Positions 1 through 7,500 of a stretch of 8,733 bases of DNA are shown piece by piece. The notes beneath the pieces are model-generated. The model did not search any database, had not been told where the DNA came from, and saw nothing but the letters and a program-made list of their open reading frames with translations. The DNA lies in assembly GCA_041685555.1 (NCBI GenBank), contig JAWLFN010000113.1, forward strand, positions 1 to 8,733, read 5' to 3'. Source of the stretch: PWQG01 sp041685555 (GTDB lineage: Bacteria; Pseudomonadota; Gammaproteobacteria; Pseudomonadales; Pseudohongiellaceae). The position numbers and the translations under genes are program-made. Within the stretch, counting starts at the first letter, position 1; each line of letters opens with the position of its first letter.

Positions 1-105
1 GTGGCCCTGGCTTTGTTGCTGGATCTGACCTTCCTGCCGACATTGTTACAGCGCCTGGGGCGTACTGATCAGGCAGGCAGCGAACCGATCCATTCTCAGC
101 GCTGA
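1..105 (+). CDS. C-terminal end of an RND/MMPL-like membrane transporter (partial)
   Basis: Frame 1 is open from the first base to a TGA at 103-105, giving 34 residues of a gene that begins outside the window. The visible part has a hydrophobic helix (ALALLLDLTFLPTLLQRLG) followed by a short polar tail. A last transmembrane helix containing D-x-x-FLP-x-LL and then a short cytoplasmic tail is typical of the C-terminus of MMPL/RND-superfamily exporters. The family call is an inference from about 20 residues; another polytopic membrane protein is possible. Its last 10 bp overlap the end of the convergent phosphatase gene, so there is no room for a separate terminator between them. Confidence 0.55.
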   Translation: MALALLLDLTFLPTLLQRLGRTDQAGSEPIHSQR

Positions 106-896
106 CGGTCGGCCTCCCGCAACAGCGACCTCATCGGCTCGAACAGTGCTGGGTTTGTCACCAGTATGTTGCGATCATGGAAAACCGGACTGACCCCCTC
201 CGGCACCGGCTGGAAGTGTCCGTAACAGGCCCCGGCTTCCCTGGCGATGAGCTGGGCGGCGGCAAAATCCCATACACTGAGATTTTCGTAGTAGACATCG
301 ATGCGGCCCGCCGCGACCCAGCAGATGTCCAGCGCCGCCGATCCCAGTCGCCGGATATCGGCGCAATGCGCCAACACATGACTGACGCGCCTCGACAGCA
401 GTGCCATATCTTTCTTGATATACGGGAAACCGGTAGCCACCAGGGCCCTGCGCATTTCCTGCTTGTCCGAAGGTCGGATCGGCTGCCCGTTGAGCCGGGC
501 ACCGCCACCCAGCGAAGCCTCGAACAGCTCTTCCAGAAACGGGTTGTAGACCACCGCGGCCTGCAATTCCCCGTCGCATGCGTAGGCGATGGACACGGCG
601 ACCTGATAGTGATCATGTGCATAGTTCACGGTGCCATCGATGGGATCGATGATCCAGATCGGCCCGGTCTCCCGTGAGAGTCCCGCACTGTCCGGTGCCG
701 ATTCCTCGGCCAGGATCCGATGTCGCGGAAACGCCGCGCGGATCCGGGCAGTGATCAGCTCCTCCACCGCGAGATCGGCCCGAGTGACCATCTCATCCCC
801 ACCCTTGTAGCGGGTGTCCAGGCCTTTTTCCTCCAGACGGATGGCGCGCGCCCGCTCGCCTGCCTCCCTGGCGACGGTACGGATGAAATCAAGCAT
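96..896 (-). CDS. Inositol monophosphatase family protein (SuhB/IMPase-like)
   Basis: This 266-residue protein is the usual length for the family, which hydrolyses phosphomonoesters such as myo-inositol 1-phosphate with Mg2+ in the cytoplasm. Visible motifs are GGDEMVTRAD (32-41), the metal-ligand Glu in AEES (63-66), DPIDGT (84-89, ligands D84 and D87) and the second signature WDFAAAQLIAREAG (209-222) with D210; all catalytic positions are intact. The GSAALDICWVAAGRID segment (185-200) is also typical. The reading frame stays open far upstream into the antisense of the next gene. I chose ATG 894-896 because family homology starts there and GAGAGG (905-910) lies 8 nt upstream as ribosome binding site. 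The gene is divergent from the arabinose-lipid operon. Substrate is not determinable: inositol phosphate is the default, but a sugar phosphate linked to the neighbouring pathway is possible. It is more diverged than a clear SuhB orthologue, so I give no symbol. Confidence 0.9.
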   Translation of the reverse strand: MLDFIRTVAREAGERARAIRLEEKGLDTRYKGGDEMVTRADLAVEELITARIRAAFPRHRILAEESAPDSAGLSRETGPIWIIDPIDGTVNYAHDHYQVAVSIAYACDGELQAAVVYNPFLEELFEASLGGGARLNGQPIRPSDKQEMRRALVATGFPYIKKDMALLSRRVSHVLAHCADIRRLGSAALDICWVAAGRIDVYYENLSVWDFAAAQLIAREAGACYGHFQPVPEGVSPVFHDRNILVTNPALFEPMRSLLREADRQR

Positions 897-915
897 TGGC
901 GCAACCTCTCTGCAT

Positions 916-941
916 CGGAATGATGGTGTATGATACGGAAT
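916..941. repeat. Short direct repeat CGGAAT x2 in the divergent promoter region
   Basis: CGGAAT occurs at 916-921 and again at 936-941, exactly 20 bp apart (about two helical turns), flanking the TATGATA element used in the candidate promoter. The spacing would suit a dimeric regulator binding one DNA face, but six-base repeats can occur by chance. Confidence 0.3.
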
Positions 942-959
942 CCGGACGTGCACTGACAG
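930..959 (-). promoter_or_regulatory. Candidate sigma70-type promoter for the phosphatase gene
   Basis: On the - strand CTGTCA (954-959, 4/6 to the -35 consensus) is followed after 18 bp by TATCAT (930-935, 5/6 to the -10 consensus), about 34 bp before the phosphatase ATG. This is a match by eye in a 72-bp divergent intergenic region. No equally good + strand promoter for the oxidase gene was found: TATGAT at 929-934 lacks a convincing -35. Confidence 0.3.
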
Positions 960-968
960 CGGAGCAAC

Positions 969-2288
969 ATGAACGAAATCATCCGTCAGCCCTGCAGCGG
1001 CTGGGGTCGGTATCCAGTCATCGAGGCCCGCTGCCATGACCCAGAAGACGTGGCTTCCCTGCGGGCCTGTCTGCGCCAGGTGGATGTCGGGGATTGTATT
1101 CCCCGTGGCAAAGGTCGCAGTTACGGCGACTCGGCGCTGGCCGGTGACCTGATCAGCAGCCGCTGGCTGGACACACTGCTCGAGCTCGACGAGGACCGTG
1201 GCATGCTGCGCTGCGGCGCCGGCACCACGCTGGATACGCTGATGACACTGCTGATCCCGCGGGGCTGGATCCTGCCGGTGGTCCCAGGCACGGCCCGGGT
1301 CTCGGTGGGCGGCGCCGTCGCCTCGGACATCCATGGCAAGAACCACCATCTGGATGGCTGCTTCAGTGACCATGTCGAGAGCATCAGGCTGATGTCCGGC
1401 GACGGCGACATTCTGGCCTGCTCCCCCACCGAACGCGCGGAGGTTTTCCACGCCACCTGCGGCGGCATGGGGCTCACTGGCGTGATCGTCGATGTCAGTC
1501 TCCGGTTGAAACGGGTTCCCGGCCCCATGATCCGACAACAATGCCTGCGCGCTGGCAACCTGGCGGAGACCCTCTCATTGCTGGCGGTTCATAACGACAG
1601 TCCCTACAGCGTGGCATGGCTGGACTGCATGGCCGGTGGCCGTGCGGCGGGGCGCAGCCTGGTTCTCCTGGGCGAACATTTCCAGGCACCTCCCGTAGCA
1701 GCGCCGGGCGCGTCCCGCCTGAGCGTGCCATTTCCCACCCCGGCCGCCCTGCTGAACCAGTACACCATGAAAGCCTTTAACGCGCTGTACTATCGGATCG
1801 CGGGGCGACACACAGCCCGGATACAACACGGCCAGCGGTATTTCTTTCCGCTGGACGGCATACAAAACTGGAACCGGCTTTACGGGCGCAAGGGATTCCT
1901 TCAATATCAGTTCGTTGTGCCCGACGCCAGCGCCGAGCAGACCATCGAGGAAGTCCTGCACCGGACAAGAAGAATCGGCATCGGCTCGTTCCTCACGGTA
2001 CTCAAGCGAACTGGCCCGGCCAACCACAATCCCCTGTCGTTTCCACTCAGCGGCTATACACTGGCTCTGGACTTCCGGTACGACCCCGAACTACTGCCGG
2101 TACTGGACACACTGGACGACATCGTGGCGGAGGCCGGAGGACGGGTCTATCTGGCGAAGGATGCGCGCCTGTCCCGGGAGCACTTCCGCCGCATGTATCC
2201 ACATTGGGAATCATTCGTCGAGACACGCTGTGCCCTGGGTGCACACCATTATTTCAATTCGCTACAATCCAGACGCCTTGGACTGTGA
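969..2288 (+). CDS. dprE1: DprE1-like FAD-dependent decaprenylphosphoryl-ribose 2-oxidase
   Basis: This 439-residue protein matches the FAD-binding PCMH/ALO-type oxidases and specifically DprE1, which oxidises C2 of polyprenyl-phosphoryl-ribose to a 2-keto intermediate, the first half of epimerisation to the arabinose form. Motifs seen: SGWGRYP (10-16), the FAD loop RGKGRSYGDSAL (46-57), PVVPGT (103-108), GGAVASDIHGKNHH (114-127, the characteristic DprE1 HGKNHH), and the C-terminal VYLAKDAR (393-400), whose K397 aligns with catalytic Lys418 of the mycobacterial enzyme. There is no signal peptide, so the protein is cytoplasmic or membrane-peripheral. The start ATG has GGAG at 961-964, four bases upstream. 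The position equivalent to mycobacterial Cys387 is Ala366. The gene leads a three-gene operon; its stop overlaps the next gene's Shine-Dalgarno. A related alditol or gulonolactone oxidase is the alternative, made unlikely by the DprE2 and UbiA neighbours. Confidence 0.9.
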   Translation: MNEIIRQPCSGWGRYPVIEARCHDPEDVASLRACLRQVDVGDCIPRGKGRSYGDSALAGDLISSRWLDTLLELDEDRGMLRCGAGTTLDTLMTLLIPRGWILPVVPGTARVSVGGAVASDIHGKNHHLDGCFSDHVESIRLMSGDGDILACSPTERAEVFHATCGGMGLTGVIVDVSLRLKRVPGPMIRQQCLRAGNLAETLSLLAVHNDSPYSVAWLDCMAGGRAAGRSLVLLGEHFQAPPVAAPGASRLSVPFPTPAALLNQYTMKAFNALYYRIAGRHTARIQHGQRYFFPLDGIQNWNRLYGRKGFLQYQFVVPDASAEQTIEEVLHRTRRIGIGSFLTVLKRTGPANHNPLSFPLSGYTLALDFRYDPELLPVLDTLDDIVAEAGGRVYLAKDARLSREHFRRMYPHWESFVETRCALGAHHYFNSLQSRRLGL

Positions 2289-2291
2289 GGA
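2287..2291 (+). promoter_or_regulatory. Shine-Dalgarno that decides the start of the reductase gene
   Basis: GAGGA overlaps the TGA stop of the upstream oxidase gene (2286-2288) and ends 7 nt before ATC 2299-2301. It is the only good Shine-Dalgarno near the beginning of the reductase reading frame. It would place initiation just where homology starts and couple translation of the two genes. Confidence 0.55.
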
Positions 2292-2298
2292 ACGGAAC

Positions 2299-3048
2299 AT
2301 CAGCAAGCCAGAGAACATACTCATCATCGGTGCCGGCTCTGCCATGGCCCGCGCCCTGGCCCGACGGTACGCGGCCCGCGGGCATAGGCTGGTGCTGACC
2401 GGCCGTGACGCCACGGCGCTGGCGCGGGACTGTCAGGACCTGCTGGTCCGGGGCGCGGCATTGGCACATCCACTGCAACTGGATGTGAATGACAGTGATC
2501 CGGTGTTGAACGAATGCATGAAAGCCGCTGAAAACCGACTGGGATACATTGATGCCGCCATCATCTGCCACGGAACGTTGCCGGATCAACCGACCATCGC
2601 TCATGATCCGGCACAGGTAGCCGACGCCATCCGGACCAACGGGCTGTCCTGTATCCGCCTTCTGTGTCTTCTGGCACCACGACTCCGGGCCCGGCGGAGC
2701 GGCAGCCTCGCAGTGATCACCTCGGTAGCCGGCCTACGGGGTCGGGCTTCCAACTATGTATACGGTAGCGCCAAGGCCCTGGTTTCGACGTATCTGCAGG
2801 GATTGCGTGCGGAGCTGCATCCGCACGGAGTGCATGTCATGGACATCCGCCCCGGATTTGTCGACACTCCGATGACCCGACGGTTCCGCAAAGGCATACT
2901 GTGGAGCACTCCGGAGCAGGTGGCCCGACTGATAGACAGAGGCATGGAACGGCGCAGTGACACAATCTATGCGCCCGGCTTCTGGCGACCCATCATGTGG
3001 GTGATCCGCATGATTCCCGAATCGCTCTTCAAGCGCAGCAATCTGTGA
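2299..3048 (+). CDS. dprE2: DprE2-like NAD(P)-dependent short-chain reductase
   Basis: From ATC 2299 this is a 249-residue classical SDR, close to the usual DprE2 length. It should reduce the 2-keto intermediate made by the preceding oxidase, giving polyprenyl-phosphoryl-arabinose. The Rossmann nucleotide loop is IIGAGSAMA (9-17), slightly altered from GxxxGxG as is common in this subfamily. TGRD (34-37) follows strand 2 and CHG (90-92) corresponds to the NAG motif. The catalytic tetrad is N114, S142, Y155 and K159 (YGSAK). The tail (about 228-249) ends in the hydrophobic/basic RMIPESLFKRS pattern seen in DprE2-type proteins. The start is unusual: no ATG, GTG or TTG lies at the homology boundary. 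ATC 2299 has a well-placed GAGGA. TTG 2278 (overlapping the oxidase end, 256 residues) and GTG 2239 are alternatives without a visible ribosome site. The next gene follows after 6 bp. Confidence 0.85.
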   Translation: MSKPENILIIGAGSAMARALARRYAARGHRLVLTGRDATALARDCQDLLVRGAALAHPLQLDVNDSDPVLNECMKAAENRLGYIDAAIICHGTLPDQPTIAHDPAQVADAIRTNGLSCIRLLCLLAPRLRARRSGSLAVITSVAGLRGRASNYVYGSAKALVSTYLQGLRAELHPHGVHVMDIRPGFVDTPMTRRFRKGILWSTPEQVARLIDRGMERRSDTIYAPGFWRPIMWVIRMIPESLFKRSNL

Positions 3049-3054
3049 CCTGCC

Positions 3055-4539
3055 ATGGCTGAACCGGACGTAGATACATCGGGCACACTGTACGTAGATC
3101 TGGACGGGACCCTGATCCATTCAGATCTGCTTTTCGAATCCTGTATGCAGCTGCTGCGAGCAAACCCGTTGTATCTGCTGATGATACCGATCTGGTTGAT
3201 GCGCGGGCGAGCCAATCTGAAAGGCAATCTGGCCGATCGCATCCGACCGCGCGCCGATCTGCTTCCGTACAACCACGGATTGCTCCACCACCTGCAACAG
3301 CAACGATCCACCGGACGTCGCCTCGTGCTCATCTCGGCATCCGATCAACGCCTGGTGGACAGCGTGGCACAGTATCTGGAGATGTTCGACGAAGCCGAAG
3401 GCAGCCGGGGCGGCATCAATCTCTCTGGCTCGACCAAACGTGACCGCATCATGGAACGCGAACAGGGAGCTCCCTTTGCCTACGCCGGCGACCGGGTCAG
3501 GGACATGCCGGTCTGGGAGAAGGCCGCGGAAATCATTGCCGTCAACACACCTGACCGACTGACTGAACGTTTGCGGCGGACGGGTCGCCTGTCACAACAC
3601 ATCGATTCAGACCGCAGTCCGGTTCGTGAGTTTCTGCGCGCCGCGCGCCCCCATCAGTGGCTCAAGAACCTGTTGCTTTTCCTGCCACTGTTACTGACCA
3701 CGGAATTCTACAGTAGCACCCTGATTTTACAGACGACCACCGGCTTCCTCGCTTTCAGCCTGTGTGCCTCCGGCGTCTACCTGTTGAATGACATGCTCGA
3801 CCTGGCCGATGACCGCCAGCATCCCGGCAAGCGCAGACGTCCCTTCGCCAGTGGCCGGCTACCGCTGCAGGCAGGGCTGATCGGCAGCCCGACACTGACA
3901 CTGGCAGCGTTTGCCATCGCCCTCCTCTGGCTGCCCACCTATTTCGTTCTGGTGCTGGCAGCCTATTTCCTTGCCACATTGATCTACAGCTTCCGCCTCA
4001 AGCAGGTCATGATGGTCGATGTCATCATGCTGGCCGGACTGTATACATTACGGATCATCGCCGGTGCCGCGGCCATACCCATCATCCCGTCATTCTGGTT
4101 GATGGCTTTTTCCATGTTCATTTTCATGAGCCTGGCCATCATCAAACGCTATACAGAGCTGCTCTGGCTGAGACAGGAGGACATAAAACGTAGCGCGGGT
4201 CGCGGATACCTGGCCACTGACATTGATATCATGGCAATATTCGGAGCCAGCAGCGCATTGATCGCCGTCCTGGTATTTGCGTTGTACATCAACAGCGAGG
4301 ATATCCAGAACCAGTACGTCACTCCGGAAGTCCTGTGGTTCATCTGCCCGCTGCTGTTGTACCTGCTGAGCCGCATCTGGTTGCTGGCCAGCCGGGGCGA
4401 GGTGCATGATGATCCGCTCACGTTCGTTCTACGGGACCGGGGCAGTCAGATCACTGCCCTGCTGAGTGTCGGCCTGATCTATCTGGCCCATCTGGACTGG
4501 CGCAGCACCGTCTTCAGTGTACTGCTGCAGGCACCGTGA
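3055..4539 (+). CDS. HAD phosphatase-UbiA prenyltransferase fusion (decaprenyl-phosphate phosphoribosyltransferase-like)
   Basis: This 494-residue protein has two domains. Residues 10-180 are a HAD hydrolase: DLDGT (15-19, nucleophile D15 and acid D17), motif II LISAS (92-96, S94), K128, and GDRVRD (145-150, D146 and D150). Residues 192-494 are a UbiA-type integral membrane prenyltransferase with about nine hydrophobic helices. Its signatures are RPHQWLKN (198-205), the first Asp-rich motif NDMLDLADD (245-253, N245, D246, D249, D253) and a second region YSFRLKQVMMVDV (311-323, D322). RPHQWxKN at the start is typical of the branch that includes mycobacterial Rv3806c, which puts 5-phosphoribose from PRPP onto decaprenyl phosphate. 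The HAD domain is the natural candidate for removing the 5-phosphate. The start at ATG 3055 is 6 bp after the previous stop, without a strong Shine-Dalgarno, suggesting coupled translation. The substrate is inferred from the DprE1/DprE2 neighbours; on its own the protein could be another UbiA enzyme. Confidence 0.88.
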   Translation: MAEPDVDTSGTLYVDLDGTLIHSDLLFESCMQLLRANPLYLLMIPIWLMRGRANLKGNLADRIRPRADLLPYNHGLLHHLQQQRSTGRRLVLISASDQRLVDSVAQYLEMFDEAEGSRGGINLSGSTKRDRIMEREQGAPFAYAGDRVRDMPVWEKAAEIIAVNTPDRLTERLRRTGRLSQHIDSDRSPVREFLRAARPHQWLKNLLLFLPLLLTTEFYSSTLILQTTTGFLAFSLCASGVYLLNDMLDLADDRQHPGKRRRPFASGRLPLQAGLIGSPTLTLAAFAIALLWLPTYFVLVLAAYFLATLIYSFRLKQVMMVDVIMLAGLYTLRIIAGAAAIPIIPSFWLMAFSMFIFMSLAIIKRYTELLWLRQEDIKRSAGRGYLATDIDIMAIFGASSALIAVLVFALYINSEDIQNQYVTPEVLWFICPLLLYLLSRIWLLASRGEVHDDPLTFVLRDRGSQITALLSVGLIYLAHLDWRSTVFSVLLQAP

Positions 4540-7500
4540 TCAGCTCATGGCACGCTCTTCCACCAGCTCCTGCAGGCGCGTGACCGAAGCATCCAGCGCC
4601 TCTCGGGCTTCCGGGTCGTGAGACACTCTGGAGAGCACGAAATACGCTGTGCGGGCCACCTGACGCCAACGGGGGTTGGCCGGCAGCTTGTCGACGGACA
4701 GATAACGGTTCATGGAGCGGGTTCGCAATCGCCCGTTATCGACACTGACACTCCATATCCGGCTTTCCTCGGCCAGCCTGATGACAGACTCCCCGGTGAC
4801 CTTCTGCCAGTAGAAATGGCAGTCCTGCATGACCTTGACCAGGGCCTCCCGATATTGCAGTTCGATGTCTTTTTCCGGCAACTTGCCCGATAATTGCTGA
4901 ATCAGCTCATCCACCTGTTTGAGGCCAGACGACAATTCCTTATGCCGTTTCAGATCCTCGGGCTGAATCTGCCGCAGATACTGCGTCAGCGTCTCGGTGC
5001 GCTCCACATTCCGATTGAACTCCTGTATGAGCTCGGGTAGCGAGGCTTTCTCCAACCTCTCTTCAGCCGCACCGGACTCCTCGGAATCCGCAACTTCCAG
5101 CGTCATGACGAAGCAATCCGGTCCCTGCTCCAGGTCCAGTGTCATAATACAGAACCGACCGACCACTCTGTCATCATCATCCCGGTTCACGACGAACGGT
5201 TCGTAGCGCAATTCATCCCGACTGGACAACAGGGCTTCGTCGAATGGAAAACGGAAATAGGCGGCCAACTGCGGACTGCTGGCACCAAGATATGCAGACA
5301 GCTCATTGATGGACTGTGCGGAGAAGTCATCCTGTGAGACCTGCAGCAGCTGCTCCGCCGCCGAATTCATATAGGCGACAATGCCGTCCCCGTCCAGGCC
5401 GATCATCGCATCATCGGTGATATCCAGCATCCCCGCCAGCCTGTGCTGCTGTGCCTTGAGGTGTCGCTGAGACTCCTCGAACCGCTGCACTTTCCAGTTC
5501 AGATACTGGTTCTCCCTGCGGACACGGATCAGCTCCAGCAGCTCGAACTGCTTGCTGACCCGAACCAGCAGCTCCTCCTTGCTGAATGGCTTGGTGATAT
5601 AGTCGTTGGCCCCCGCATTGAAACCCTCAACCTGATCCCCGACACGGTTTCGGGCCGTCAACATGATCACCGGCAGTTCGTCCGGCTCGTATCGAGTGCG
5701 GATAATTTCACAGAACTGCAGCCCGGTCATCACCGGCATCATGATATCCAGAATGATCAGATCCGGACACCTTTCCGAGATCATCTCCAGCGCTTCAGAG
5801 CCGCTGGACGCGGTTTTCACCTCATAAAAAGGCGCCAGGTGAGACTCGACAACACGCAGATTGAGATACTCGTCATCGACGATCAGCACTCTGCCGCGAT
5901 CACCACCACTACCCGTGGAGTGGATGATGGCCGTCTGAGTGGAATCCAGGGACGTCCTTCGCTCCATCATATCCCCGGATTCTTCAAATAACACGGACAT
6001 GGCATTCTGCTTATCATCTACTTCTTCCAGCGACACGGACGACGGCAAGGCCGCCCTCTCCTGTTGGCCAACACCGTCTTTGACTGGAAGATCAAAATAG
6101 AAAACAGAACCCTTGCCAGGCTCACTGTGAAGATTGATCCGTGTGCCGTGCATTTCCAGTAGCTGGCGGGAAATGGACAACCCGAGCCCGGTCCCCGTAT
6201 TGGGCTGCCCGCCCGCCAGGTCAGCCTGGTAGAACCGCTCAAAGATGCTCTGCCGGTCACGCTCGGGAATACCCAAGCCGGTATCCTCCACGGTGATACG
6301 GGCCTTGTCGTCAATCACGTCAATCCGTATTTCCACATATCCGTGCTGGGTGAACTTGATGGCATTGGACACCAGGTTGAAAATGACCTGTTGTAATCGA
6401 TCCTCGTCGACTTCGGCGATTACCGGCTGATCCGGATAGTGCTCGCGAAGCTCCACGAGCTTCCCTCCGATCAATGGCCTGGTCATCTGGGCCACCATAT
6501 GGCACAGCGGCTTGAGATCGGCGTCCGTCCGGTGCAGCTCCAGATATCCCTTTTTCAGCGTGGAAAAGTCAATCACATCATTGACCAGCGTGGCCAACCG
6601 TTGCGCGCTGACTTTCATCAACAACAGTGTTTCCCGGTCTTCGCGATGCAGAGACTCACCGCGCCTGTCCAGCATGATTTCTGCCAGGCCGATGATGCCG
6701 GTCAACGGTGTGCGCAGTTCATGCGACACATTGGTGACGAATTCTTCCTTGAGGCTGTCAGCCCGTTGCAGAGCGTTCAGCTTGAGCTGATTGGCCTTGA
6801 TCATGTCCTGCTGCGCGGAGCGGTAATGGACCATCAGACGATTCATCCGGTTGCTCAGGCCAAATGAGAGAATCAGGGCGCTCACCACCGTGCCAACCTG
6901 GTCGCTGTGATACGCCAACAACGGAGGCATGGGCACTCCCACGCGCTGGACCACCTCGACCATGAATCCAGTCAGAAACACCAGCCAGGCGCTGAGAAAA
7001 TACCAGGCGGAATGACGACCGCTTCTGACTGCCTTGATGACGATCACCGTGATCGCCAACTGAACCATCAACGCGCATCCCAGCATCAGCCGGCTGGCCC
7101 ATTCCGCGGGCATGAAAGCACTGACATATATTGCAACAACCAGAGCCAGCAACAGGCCCTGCACCAGTCGTCGCCAGAACCATCGCCAATCACTGACATG
7201 CAGGTACTCACGGACAAACAACATGACAAACAGGCCACCGAGTCCCGCCATCAGTATGGGCAGGTAGTTCGCCCACTCGGGGCTTTGGGGCCAGACATAC
7301 TGGAGCGCCAATCCCTGGTCCGCGAAGGAATACATGGCTCCGGAAATAATGAAAAGGCTGAAATAGAGGTAGCTGCGGTCGTGGCTGGAGCCCCACATGA
7401 ACAGACAGTAGAAGGCCAGCACCAGCAGTACACCGTAGAATCCGCCGGCCAACAACTGCTCCAACTGCACCAGAGACTGGTAACGCGATTGACTCATCAG

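Noticed and set aside
897..1541. Long N-terminal extension of the phosphatase reading frame (481 residues in all)
   Set aside because: The extension is antisense to the DprE1-like gene, lacks family homology, and a well-placed Shine-Dalgarno and ATG exist at 894-896.
1915..2298. N-terminal extension of the reductase reading frame from ATG 1915
   Set aside because: It overlaps the oxidase gene in another frame and reads as low-quality sequence; SDR homology starts only near 2299.
5443..5991. 182-residue + strand open frame opposite the kinase
   Set aside because: It lies within the kinase receiver region, is rich in Gln/His/Arg as expected for an antisense shadow, and has no recognisable domain.
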